DNA of 5,735 nucleotides from Candidatus Gastranaerophilales bacterium (GTDB lineage: Bacteria; Cyanobacteriota; Vampirovibrionia; Gastranaerophilales; Gastranaerophilaceae), in NCBI GenBank assembly GCA_900548405.1, contig UNSJ01000073.1:1-5735 (forward strand). Direction: 5' to 3'. How positions within the stretch are numbered: the first letter of the stretch is position 1; each line of letters opens with the position of its first letter. Below the pieces are notes generated by a model. It did not search any database and was not told the DNA's origin. It was given only the letters and a program-made list of their open reading frames with translations. The position numbers and the translations under genes were made by a program. Below, piece after piece: positions 1 through 5,725 of the stretch.

Positions 1-340
1 TTCCTGCTTTAACGCCGTAAGACTTGATTAAATCTATAATTGCCTGAACATCATTTACTGCTTCATAATGAAAAGTTAAAATATCAGCTCCGGCTTTTGC
101 AAAAGCTTCAATGTATTTTTCGGGATTTTCAATCATTAAATGAACATCAAGCGGTATTGATGAAACTTTCTTTATTGAAGCAACTACCGGAACACCTATT
201 GTAATATTAGGTACAAAATGACCGTCCATTACATCTACATGAAGCCAATCAGCACCTGCGTTTTCTACAAGTTTTATATCTCTTTCAAGATTTGCAAAAT
301 CTGCCGACAAAATTGACGGTGATATTATTGTTTTTGACAT
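1..340 (-). CDS. rpe: Ribulose-phosphate 3-epimerase, N-terminal part (C-terminus beyond window edge)
   Basis: Interconverts D-ribulose 5-phosphate and D-xylulose 5-phosphate in the cytosolic pentose phosphate pathway. The 113 visible residues cover about half of a normal protein of about 220 residues and start as [19 protein letters not shown]. Family hallmarks seen: PSILSADF with substrate-binding Ser9; [12 protein letters not shown] at 34-45, where His34 and Asp36 are the expected metal ligand and the metal-binding acid/base; and [11 protein letters not shown] at 64-74 with metal-binding His67. The second catalytic Asp and the phosphate-binding loop lie off the left edge. The start is fixed by an AGGAG seven bases upstream. 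It overlaps the end of rnc by 16 bases in another frame and is the last visible gene of the pyrH operon, so it is probably translated by coupling to rnc. Confidence 0.96.
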   Translation of the reverse strand, partial: MSKTIISPSILSADFANLERDIKLVENAGADWLHVDVMDGHFVPNITIGVPVVASIKKVSSIPLDVHLMIENPEKYIEAFAKAGADILTFHYEAVNDVQAIIDLIKSYGVKAG

Positions 341-1023
341 CCTGTTACTCCTAAAACTTTACAAGCCGCATAAGCCGCATGCTGTTCCGCTTCCTTTTTC
401 GACTTTCCCTCCCCGCTTGCTAGAACTTGATTATTATAAGACACTTCTACTACAAATACTTTGTTATGATCAGGACCTGACTGATTTACAAGCTTGTAAA
501 CAGGGATTTCTTTATTTACAGACTGTGTATATTCTTGCAGAAGCGCTTTGGCATTATATTTCTCAAAATTTTTGTCTACTTCTTCAATATATTTAATTAA
601 AACTTTTTCCAAAAATTTAACAAGTTCATAAAACTTTCCGTCAAGATAATACGCTCCCAAAACCGCCTCAAATACACAGGCACATATTGATTCAAGCTTA
701 CGAAATCCTTGTTTTTCTTCATGCCGCCCCAATATAATTAAATCGCAAAGCCCGATTTCATTGGCAATTTTATTTAAAGTAACGTCGGCAACTACAATGG
801 AACGAATTTTTGAAAGCTCACCTTCAGGATATTCAGGATATTTTTTAAATAATATATCAGAAGTTATAAGCTTTAGAACAGCATCGCCAAGAAACTCCAT
901 TCTCTCATAACTTTCAGTAAAGCTTAACTCATTTTCTTTAGTATACGACGGATGAGTAAGAGCTTTTTTGAAGAAATCAGTATTATCAATTTTTATACCG
1001 TAAATTTCTTCTAATTTTTTCAT
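325..1023 (-). CDS. rnc: Ribonuclease III with an Asp-to-Cys change in the active site
   Basis: Endonuclease that cuts double-stranded RNA, in bacteria chiefly for rRNA precursor processing and mRNA turnover. The 232 residues match the family length. The nuclease domain is at about 1-150 with signature [11 protein letters not shown] at 40-50, supplying Glu43 and Asp47, and a conserved Glu68 in PEGEL. The double-stranded RNA-binding domain is at about 155-227 and ends in the usual [14 protein letters not shown] helix. The second active-site motif reads [17 protein letters not shown] (112-128): Glu119 matches E. coli Glu117, but the position of E. coli Asp114 is Cys116 (codon TGT). Whether this alters metal binding is unknown; the other three carboxylates are intact, so I expect an active enzyme. 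The ATG follows the cdsA stop directly, with AGGG about 9 bases upstream. Identity is certain. Confidence 0.97.
   Translation of the reverse strand: MKKLEEIYGIKIDNTDFFKKALTHPSYTKENELSFTESYERMEFLGDAVLKLITSDILFKKYPEYPEGELSKIRSIVVADVTLNKIANEIGLCDLIILGRHEEKQGFRKLESICACVFEAVLGAYYLDGKFYELVKFLEKVLIKYIEEVDKNFEKYNAKALLQEYTQSVNKEIPVYKLVNQSGPDHNKVFVVEVSYNNQVLASGEGKSKKEAEQHAAYAACKVLGVTGCQKQ
348..352 (-). promoter_or_regulatory. Shine-Dalgarno site of rpe inside the rnc coding region
   Basis: AGGAG (minus strand) lies 7 bases before the rpe ATG and within the last codons of rnc. It decides the rpe start and shows that the 16-base gene overlap is real. Confidence 0.8.
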
Positions 1024-1881
1024 CTAAAATAATCCCTTTAAATAATTCATAATATCATTTGAGAATATAAAATATTTACAGAAATAAAACATAACAGGGA
1101 TAGTAAATACAAAGCTGTCTGTTCTGTCCAAAAATCCGCCATGTCCCGGTAATAAATTTCCAGAATCTTTAACACCGGCATCACGTTTAATAAGTGACTC
1201 GCATAAGTCGCCTATTTGAGCAAATACAGTACAAATTAAACCTGCAATTACAGACAAATACCATTCAACTCCAATAAAATATCCGACAATTAAAGCTCCG
1301 GTAACAGCACATATTGCACCGCCTACTGAACCTTCTATTGTTTTATTCGGACTTATTACAGGAGCAAGTTTATGTTTTCCACACCTTGTACCTGCATAAT
1401 AACAGCCTACGTCTGTTAAAAGTATTGCAGTGAACATCATTACAACAAAACCTAATCCGTCATTATATTGTTCTGAACTAATATCTCTTAAAAGCTGCAA
1501 ATGCAAAGGGAAATAACCGCAATATACAAAACCTAAAATAGTAGTGGATACATTTGCAATATACGGCTGCCTTCCTCTGAAAAGCACCCACAAAAATGCT
1601 GCAAAAGTGCATAAAGTCAATGCAAGAGCAACATATTCGGTTCTGTCAAAATAAGTAATAATTGCAAGCAAAGCCTCTGAGGCAAGCATAATTTTAAGGC
1701 TCGGATAAAAACCTTTGTGTTCAAGAATTTTCACATATTCTTTGGAAGCAAAGAATATTACAACAGCCAAAAGACCTAACAGAGCTATCCCGCCGAGCAT
1801 TATACATACCATTGCGATTGAGCCCATTATAAAACCTGTCAGCATTCTTGTAGCGTTTTTATTCAAGCCTTTAAATTCCAT
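1024..1881 (-). CDS. cdsA: Phosphatidate cytidylyltransferase (CDP-diacylglycerol synthase)
   Basis: Integral membrane enzyme that makes CDP-diacylglycerol from phosphatidic acid and CTP, the branch point of bacterial phospholipid synthesis. The 285 residues are typical in length. Hydrophobic membrane segments occur at about 13-45, 65-80, 85-101, 112-128, 144-165, 185-220 and 257-273. The family signature lies at 229-255: SLIKR (229-233), KDSG (238-241), HGGFLDRTD (247-255), including the HGG and the two aspartates. Further conserved blocks are SPNKTIEGSVGG (177-188) and QIGDL (222-226). Its ATG overlaps the frr stop by one base (TAATG), so translation is probably coupled to frr; the nearest purine-rich site, AGAGG, is about 13 bases away, which is weak. 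The gene uppS, which often sits between frr and cdsA, is missing here. Confidence 0.97.
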   Translation of the reverse strand: MEFKGLNKNATRMLTGFIMGSIAMVCIMLGGIALLGLLAVVIFFASKEYVKILEHKGFYPSLKIMLASEALLAIITYFDRTEYVALALTLCTFAAFLWVLFRGRQPYIANVSTTILGFVYCGYFPLHLQLLRDISSEQYNDGLGFVVMMFTAILLTDVGCYYAGTRCGKHKLAPVISPNKTIEGSVGGAICAVTGALIVGYFIGVEWYLSVIAGLICTVFAQIGDLCESLIKRDAGVKDSGNLLPGHGGFLDRTDSFVFTIPVMFYFCKYFIFSNDIMNYLKGLF

Positions 1882-2447
1882 TATACTGTCATAACCTCTT
1901 TTTCTTTGTCTGCAACTGATTTGTCAATAATACCTGTATATTTGTCAGTTAATTTTTGAATTTTATCCTGGTTATCTTTTACTAAATCTTCCGGAAGATT
2001 TTCGCTTTTTTCCAGCTTTTTCAAATCATCTGTCATATCACGACGAACATTTCTTACTGCTACTTTAGCTTCTTCACCAAGTTTTTTAACATCTTTTGCA
2101 GTTTCGCGTCTTCTTTCTTCAGTTAAAGGAGGAAATGCTAGTCTTATACAAATACCGTCACTGTTAGGAGTAATTCCGATTTCAGCTTTGATAATTGCTT
2201 TTTCAATTTCTTTTAAAATAGATTTATCATAAGGAGTAATAACAAGTGTTGTTCCGTCTTGAACAGTAACCTGAGACATTTGTCTTAAAGGAGTAGGTGC
2301 ACCATAATAATCAACTACAACTTTATCTAAAATCATAGGATTAGCACGTCCTGAACGAATAGAGCCGAATTCTCTGTGTAATTGGCTGATTGCTTTTTCC
2401 ATTTTTTCTTCGCCGAACAAAAACAGTTCATCTAAAGCTTCTGACAT
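1881..2447 (-). CDS. frr: Ribosome recycling factor
   Basis: Cytosolic protein that, with EF-G, splits the post-termination ribosome so that subunits can be reused. At 188 residues it is close to the usual 185. Domain I (three-helix bundle) is formed by about 1-30 and 105-188, and the beta domain II is inserted at about 31-104. Conserved parts seen: REFGSIRSGRANP (25-37), YYGAPTPL (48-55), ITPYDKSILKEIEKAI (70-85), AFPPLTEERR (104-113) and VRNVRRD (131-137), which includes Arg132, important for ribosome binding in E. coli. The start has a strong AAAGGAG six bases upstream. It lies 16 bases after pyrH, the near-universal order pyrH-frr, and overlaps cdsA by one base. Confidence 0.98.
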   Translation of the reverse strand: MSEALDELFLFGEEKMEKAISQLHREFGSIRSGRANPMILDKVVVDYYGAPTPLRQMSQVTVQDGTTLVITPYDKSILKEIEKAIIKAEIGITPNSDGICIRLAFPPLTEERRRETAKDVKKLGEEAKVAVRNVRRDMTDDLKKLEKSENLPEDLVKDNQDKIQKLTDKYTGIIDKSVADKEKEVMTV

Positions 2448-2463
2448 TTTTTTCTCCTTTTTA

Positions 2464-3180
2464 TTAACTTATGTATGTACCTATTTCTTTGTTTTCAAGT
2501 ATTTCAACAATACCATTTTCTTTTTCAAAATCAAATACCACAATTGGTATATTATTCTGTTTACACAAAGCACAGGCTGATGTATCCATTACTTTTAAAC
2601 CGTTAATAATAATATCATCGTAAGTAATTTTTTCTAATCGTTTAGCGTTGGGATTAGTTTTTGGATCATCAGTATAAACCCCGTCAACACCGTTTTTCGC
2701 CATTAACATTGCTTCCGCATTAATTTCAGATGCTCTCAATGCTGCTGCTGTATCTGTTGTAAAGAACGGGTTACCTGTTCCTGCCGCAAAAATAACCACT
2801 CTGCCCTTTTCAAGGTGTCTTATTGCTCTGTGTCTGATATAAGGCTCTGCAATTTGGTTCATTGCAATTGCACTTTGAACACGGCATGGAACTTTCATCT
2901 GATTTAAAGCGCTTTGCAATGCAATAGCATTCATAACAGTTGCAAGCATTCCGACATAATCACCTGAAGCCTGATCCATACCCAATTTAGCACTGTTTTT
3001 CATCCCTCTGAATATATTGCCGCCACCGACTACAACAGCTACTTGTGCACCTAAATCTCTTGCCTTTTTAATTTCTTCAGCAATCATTTTTATCGGTTTT
3101 TGGTCTATACCGAACTGCTGCTCACCTAAAAGTGCTTCTCCGCTAATCTTTAACAGTATTCTTTTATATTTTAAATCCAT
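2464..3180 (-). CDS. pyrH: Uridylate kinase (UMP kinase)
   Basis: Phosphorylates UMP to UDP with ATP in pyrimidine nucleotide synthesis; the bacterial enzyme is a hexamer of the amino acid kinase fold. I choose the start giving 238 residues, MDLKYKRILLKISGEAL, since this matches family length and N-terminus and has AGAGG 9 bases upstream. The frame stays open for 51 more codons to an ATG at 3333, but that extension has no family resemblance and is read as leader. Motifs: KISGEAL (11-17), VGGGNIFRG (51-59, nucleotide binding), GDYVGMLATVMNA (73-85), GTGNPFFTTDTAA (134-146, UMP binding) and AKNGVDGVYTDDPK (161-174). It is the first gene of the operon pyrH-frr-cdsA-rnc-rpe in this window; tsf, its frequent upstream partner, is not here. 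Confidence 0.97.
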   Translation of the reverse strand: MDLKYKRILLKISGEALLGEQQFGIDQKPIKMIAEEIKKARDLGAQVAVVVGGGNIFRGMKNSAKLGMDQASGDYVGMLATVMNAIALQSALNQMKVPCRVQSAIAMNQIAEPYIRHRAIRHLEKGRVVIFAAGTGNPFFTTDTAAALRASEINAEAMLMAKNGVDGVYTDDPKTNPNAKRLEKITYDDIIINGLKVMDTSACALCKQNNIPIVVFDFEKENGIVEILENKEIGTYIS

Positions 3181-3189
3181 TGGATACAC

Positions 3190-3194
3190 CCTCT
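3190..3194 (-). promoter_or_regulatory. Shine-Dalgarno site of pyrH
   Basis: AGAGG (continuing as GTG) on the minus strand lies 9 bases before the ATG at 3180. It supports the 238-residue start over the longer open frame. Its five bases are complementary to CCTCT in the hairpin just upstream (3208-3212), so it could be masked in the mRNA. Confidence 0.65.
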
Positions 3195-3207
3195 TTTTAC
3201 TGACATC

Positions 3208-3223
3208 AGAGGCTAAAGCCTCC
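3208..3223 (-). promoter_or_regulatory. Hairpin in pyrH leader, possible competing pair with the ribosome-binding site
   Basis: The pyrH mRNA would carry GGAGGC-UUUA-GCCUCU, a stem of six pairs (one G-U) with a four-base loop. The right arm holds CCUCU, which could instead pair with the AGAGG ribosome-binding site 13 bases downstream. The two pairings exclude each other, a layout seen in translational switches. On the plus strand the same stem is followed by CGTTTTTC (3223-3230) and would look like a weak intrinsic terminator for antisense transcription; no plus-strand gene lies to its left. The structure is visible, but any regulatory role is inference. Confidence 0.35.
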
Positions 3224-3230
3224 GTTTTTC

Positions 3231-3440
3231 TAATCGTAGCGCAAAATATCTCCCTTGTAAAGTGATTTAGCACACATGTAAAACTCTTTTTGTTACAGAT
3301 TGTAAAGAAGAACATCTCACCTATAACGCCCACACAGCAAGCGTTTTAGAAATTAGTATATATTTTTTAAATAAAAATTAGCACTTTTTAAAATCAAATT
3401 GTTTTTATTTAGATATAAGCGAACTATTTCATTTTAAAGA
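3231..3440. promoter_or_regulatory. Divergent intergenic region between pyrH and the ribbon-helix-helix gene
   Basis: Very AT-rich stretch, mainly at 3345-3420, that must carry the start signals of both divergent genes. On the minus strand TATACT (3360-3355) is a good -10 element, but I find no convincing -35 at the right spacing; it would give pyrH a leader of roughly 170 bases. On the plus strand TATAAG (3414-3419) could be the -10 of the small regulator, again with no clear -35. Short arms TGTAA and TTACA near 3270-3305 could form weak alternative stems in the leader. No gene is seen here. Confidence 0.35.
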
Positions 3441-3452
3441 AAAGGAGAATAT

Positions 3453-3641
3453 ATGGCTCGAGTATTAATTTCTATGCCTGAAGAATTTTTGAACAGAATT
3501 GACCAGGTTGCAGATGGAGAGAATCGTTCACGCAGTGAATTAATTAGAGAAGCATTGCGAACTTACATCTACAAACAAAAAGTTCGTGAATCAACCACAG
3601 CAACAAGAAATGCTGAGTTGTTGGAATCGCTGTTGGAATAA
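3453..3641 (+). CDS. Small ribbon-helix-helix (CopG/MetJ-Arc superfamily) DNA-binding protein
   Basis: A 62-residue protein with the classic layout: beta strand ARVLISMP (2-9), helix A EEFLNRIDQVAD (10-21), a turn, helix B RSELIREALRTYIYKQ (27-42), and an acidic tail rich in Glu and Leu (52-62). Such proteins dimerise and insert the paired strands into the DNA major groove; many act as autorepressors or as antitoxins. The start has GGAG five bases upstream. It is divergent from pyrH, and a strong stem-loop follows the stop codon, so it looks monocistronic. I see no toxin gene next to it, which argues against a simple toxin-antitoxin pair. The likely target, inferred only from position, is its own promoter and perhaps that of pyrH. 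The fold call is firm; the function is unknown. Confidence 0.88.
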   Translation: MARVLISMPEEFLNRIDQVADGENRSRSELIREALRTYIYKQKVRESTTATRNAELLESLLE

Positions 3642-3658
3642 AAAAAGCTGGAAATTAT

Positions 3659-3688
3659 AGAAGCCTCCGATTTATGTCGGGGGCTTCT
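3659..3688 (+). terminator. Stem-loop behind the ribbon-helix-helix gene, probable intrinsic terminator
   Basis: AGAAGCCTCCGA (3659-3670) pairs with TCGGGGGCTTCT (3677-3688) over 12 pairs, one of them G-T, with a six-base loop. It starts 17 bases after the stop codon. The T tract on the plus strand is poor (TAATGTTT follows), so termination may be inefficient or may depend on the stem alone. Confidence 0.65.
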
Positions 3689-3731
3689 TAATGTTTGCGT
3701 AAAATAACTTCACAAACTAGCAAAAAAATAT

Positions 3732-3760
3732 TTGATGTTTTTTTATAAATAGTGTATTAT
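3732..3760 (+). promoter_or_regulatory. Sigma70-like promoter of the four-winged-helix gene
   Basis: TTGATG (3732-3737) and TATTAT (3755-3760) are spaced by exactly 17 bases and match the consensus at 4 of 6 and 5 of 6 positions. Transcription would begin near 3766-3768, leaving only about 10 bases before the ATG at 3778, almost all of it the ribosome-binding site. Confidence 0.6.
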
Positions 3761-3767
3761 TGGCAAC

Positions 3768-3772
3768 AGAGG
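3768..3772 (+). promoter_or_regulatory. Shine-Dalgarno site that fixes the start at 3778
   Basis: AGAGG followed by five bases and ATG. It favours the ATG at 3778 over the in-frame TTG at 3760, which overlaps the -10 element and has no such site. Confidence 0.7.
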
Positions 3773-3777
3773 TGTGT

Positions 3778-4923
3778 ATGAAAGAAGTTAAGTATGTTCT
3801 TCCGCAAAAATCAAGTTTAAAACAGTTAAAGGTCAGCGATATAGAATTAGATTTGCCTGATTTAAAAAATATCACAGAATCAAAAGCTATTGCTATTGCA
3901 AAATGGCTTATGAATTGGATTGATAACGATTCCAATGTAAAGCCTAACAGCCTTTTACCTTCTAAACCAGATTTAGCATATCTTCTGGGTGTCAGCATCG
4001 GTACAATTCAAAATTCACTTCGTTATATTGAAGATTTGGGTTACGTAGAATCTAAACAATGTATAGGCACAATTGTCCGCGATAGAAAAAGCAGCGGCAC
4101 CTGCATCAGAAAACTTACTTCTAAACGCGAAATCACAATTAATGCTATTAAAAAATATATTCTTGATAAAAAATTTAAAGCAGGTCAGCAGTTACCTTCG
4201 GCAAGGAATATTTCAGCACAAATCGGCTGCTCTGCAAATACAACAAGGCTTGCTCTGGAATATTTGGATACAGCAGGCATTTTAGAGCACAAGTTTAAAA
4301 ATGCAAATGAATCAGGCTGGACAGTTAAATCTGTTGACTTTACTTGCGATGAAGCTGCTGATTCAAACATTACTCTTGTAAAAAAAGTAGAAGAAGATTT
4401 AAAAAACTATATCTCGCAAAATCTTAAAGTAGGTGATAAAATGCCTGCTCACGCTGATTTATCATTAGAGTTATCAGTTAGCATTAAAACTATACACGAT
4501 GCATTAAAAACACTTATAGATGAAGGAATTCTTCTGGCTCGCAGAGGAAGATACGGAACAACCGTAACAAGGATTCCAAATGATAAAAGCGTTTATGAAA
4601 AGAAAGAAACTTCAATATTTGCACAGGCTCAGGATACAGCATTTTATTACTATGAAAAAACACAAAATCACATAAAAAAAATGATAGCCCAAAATTATGA
4701 AATAGGTGCAAAACTTCCGTCAATTATAGAACTGTCAAAAGAACTCGACTTAAGTCCTAACACAATAAGAAAAGCCTTCCATAACTTGGCTAAAGAAGGC
4801 TATCTTGCATTTTCGCGCGGACGCTACGGCGGAACCTTTGTTATTGACATTCCTGAAATGGAAGAACAAGCATTCAAATGGCTTGCCGTTAACCCTAAAT
4901 ATGCTGAAGTTTATAAAAATTAA
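3778..4923 (+). CDS. Protein of four tandem GntR-type winged-helix domains, no effector domain seen
   Basis: A 381-residue probable DNA-binding protein. Four repeats each carry the GntR pattern of LPS, recognition helix and wing. Domain 1 (about 36-102): LPSKPDLAYLLGVSIGTIQ from Leu60, ending in GTIV (97-100). Domain 2 (about 116-186): LPSARNISAQIGCSANTTR from Leu139. Domain 3 (about 200-266): MPAHADLSLELSVSIKTI from Met222, ending RRGRYGTTV. Domain 4 (about 290-358): LPSIIELSKELDLSPNTI from Leu313, ending SRGRYGGTFV. Starts of the repeats are spaced 79, 83 and 91 residues. Domains 3 and 4 share the RGRYG wing, so they may be the latest duplication. Usual GntR regulators pair one such domain with a ligand-binding or aminotransferase-like domain; none is visible here. 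Target and signal are unknown. It has its own promoter, is not in an operon, and is convergent with a prepilin gene. Confidence 0.85.
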   Translation: MKEVKYVLPQKSSLKQLKVSDIELDLPDLKNITESKAIAIAKWLMNWIDNDSNVKPNSLLPSKPDLAYLLGVSIGTIQNSLRYIEDLGYVESKQCIGTIVRDRKSSGTCIRKLTSKREITINAIKKYILDKKFKAGQQLPSARNISAQIGCSANTTRLALEYLDTAGILEHKFKNANESGWTVKSVDFTCDEAADSNITLVKKVEEDLKNYISQNLKVGDKMPAHADLSLELSVSIKTIHDALKTLIDEGILLARRGRYGTTVTRIPNDKSVYEKKETSIFAQAQDTAFYYYEKTQNHIKKMIAQNYEIGAKLPSIIELSKELDLSPNTIRKAFHNLAKEGYLAFSRGRYGGTFVIDIPEMEEQAFKWLAVNPKYAEVYKN

Positions 4924-5663
4924 GGCAGACTGTCCCAATAGTTTTTCGCATTATCATGCGGATAAACATTTTTGATTGCATACTGTGCACAAGAAACTCC
5001 TGTGTCTACAGGTACAGAACAAGTGTTTGCTTTTTCAAAATTGCAGCAGGCAAGTTGTTCTTCATCAGTTTGGGCATACAAATAATTTCCTGAATCAGGG
5101 TATAATTTATTATCAGTGCCCAATTGAAAATAAAATACATCATAACCAAATTTATTAGGACGTTTCGGCCCGTTAGTATCAATAATAAAGTCAATACCTA
5201 CTCCGCCCTTTTGCCACCAGCATCCGCTTGAAGCAATCATCATACCATTATTTAAAAGTATGGCTCCGTTATTGTGAGCATCAAAATTAAAAGCATTTCT
5301 GCCCGGAGCTGATTGATAAAAAGTTTTATCTTTATAACCTAACTTTGTTAAATCTGCTGTATTACCATAGTCGCTTTTAACTACTTTAAAATATTTTGCA
5401 AAATCTTGTATGAAAATATTTTGTGTCCTATCAGGCATACCTGTACCGCAATACATCCTTGTGAGGTCGATATTCTCGTTCCCCATTTGCGTTAATGTTT
5501 GTGCGATAAGTGAATGAGCAACCTTAAACTGAGCTTCATAAACCTTATGTCTGTAATTGCTGATTAAAGTCGGCATTGTCATAGCAGCTACAACACCAAT
5601 AATACCGAGTGTGACCAACACTTCGGCGAGAGTAAATGCATACTTGCTTAGACTGTTCAACAT
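4920..5663 (-). CDS. Type IV prepilin / type II secretion pseudopilin-like protein
   Basis: A 247-residue secreted or surface fibre subunit. The N-terminus is a class III (prepilin) signal: short leader MLNSLSKYA, cleavage before Phe10, Glu at +5 (FTLAE, 10-14), then the hydrophobic helix VLVTLGIIGVVAAMTM up to about residue 30. Prepilin peptidase would cut and N-methylate Phe10. The globular part has IDTNGPKRPNKFGYDVF (161-177), resembling the Asp/Asn-rich, probably calcium-binding motif of pseudopilins, and six cysteines (72, 148, 206, 207, 215, 225) that could form disulfides. The start used is the ATG at 5663; its ribosome-binding site is weak (AAGGTG, 14 bases away) and a palindrome lies between. 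A second ATG at 5730 would give a 22-residue extension but is out of frame because of a G run. The stop overlaps the convergent regulator in TTAA. Partner assembly genes are not in the window. Confidence 0.85.
   Translation of the reverse strand: MLNSLSKYAFTLAEVLVTLGIIGVVAAMTMPTLISNYRHKVYEAQFKVAHSLIAQTLTQMGNENIDLTRMYCGTGMPDRTQNIFIQDFAKYFKVVKSDYGNTADLTKLGYKDKTFYQSAPGRNAFNFDAHNNGAILLNNGMMIASSGCWWQKGGVGIDFIIDTNGPKRPNKFGYDVFYFQLGTDNKLYPDSGNYLYAQTDEEQLACCNFEKANTCSVPVDTGVSCAQYAIKNVYPHDNAKNYWDSLP
5621..5640 (-). repeat. 20-bp direct repeat, copy within the prepilin cleavage motif
   Basis: Exact match of 20 bases to 5681-5700, 60 bases away and therefore in the same reading frame. It encodes AFTLAE of the mature prepilin start. 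This copy continues as gtgttggtc, giving the expected VLV. Confidence 0.95.
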
Positions 5664-5664
5664 G

Positions 5665-5678
5665 GCTACGTGCGTAGC
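5665..5678. repeat. Palindrome covering the prepilin ribosome-binding region
   Basis: GCTACG-TG-CGTAGC: two perfect 6-base arms around two bases, ending one base before the ATG at 5663 on the minus strand. In the mRNA it can form a 5-pair stem with a four-base loop between AAGGTG and the start codon, which would either block initiation or bring the two closer together. Confidence 0.7.
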
Positions 5679-5680
5679 AC

Positions 5681-5700
5681 CTTCGGCGAGAGTAAATGCA
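5681..5700 (-). repeat. 20-bp direct repeat, upstream copy encoding a second AFTLAE
   Basis: The same 20 bases as 5621-5640, in frame, also reading AFTLAE. It continues as ggtgctacg (GAT); removal of one G would restore GTG CTA (VL) but would then run into a stop. This suggests a decayed or displaced prepilin start. Confidence 0.95.
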
Positions 5701-5715
5701 GGAGCTTTTAGAGTG

Positions 5716-5725
5716 CCCCCCCCCC
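5716..5725 (-). repeat. Homopolymer of 10 G (C on plus strand) next to an upstream ATG
   Basis: Ten C in a row on the plus strand, three bases inside the possible start codon at 5730 when read on the minus strand. It is by far the longest G or C run in this AT-rich window. Runs of this size are prone to slippage in replication and also to sequencing error. Confidence 0.9.

Noticed and set aside
3207..3230. GAGGC-TAAA-GCCTC followed by CGTTTTTC as a plus-strand terminator
   Set aside because: No plus-strand gene lies to its left, the stem is only five pairs, and the same bases are in the pyrH leader. It could end antisense RNA, but I do not call it a terminator.
3017..3265. 82-residue plus-strand open frame antisense to pyrH
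   Set aside because: Shadow of a well-supported gene, with no family resemblance and no convincing start signal.
3181..3333. 51-codon open extension upstream of pyrH, with ATG at 3333
   Set aside because: The residues do not look like any part of UMP kinase, the ATG at 3180 has a good ribosome-binding site and gives normal family length. Treated as leader.
3672..3683. TTATGTCGGGGG shared between the stem-loop behind the small regulator and the minus strand at 5732-5721
   Set aside because: A 12-base match is expected a few times by chance when comparing both strands over this length, and part of it is a G run. Not enough for a repeat family.
3760..3777. TTG start adding six residues to the winged-helix protein
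   Set aside because: It overlaps the predicted -10 element, and the ATG at 3778 has AGAGG at ideal spacing.
3453..4923. Toxin-antitoxin pair formed by the ribbon-helix-helix gene and the following gene
   Set aside because: A strong stem-loop and a separate promoter lie between them, and the downstream product is an array of DNA-binding domains, not a toxin.
4947..4960. CGCAT-TATC-ATGCG stem near the end of the prepilin gene as a terminator
   Set aside because: Only five pairs, lies inside the coding region, and has no T tract on the proper side for either strand.
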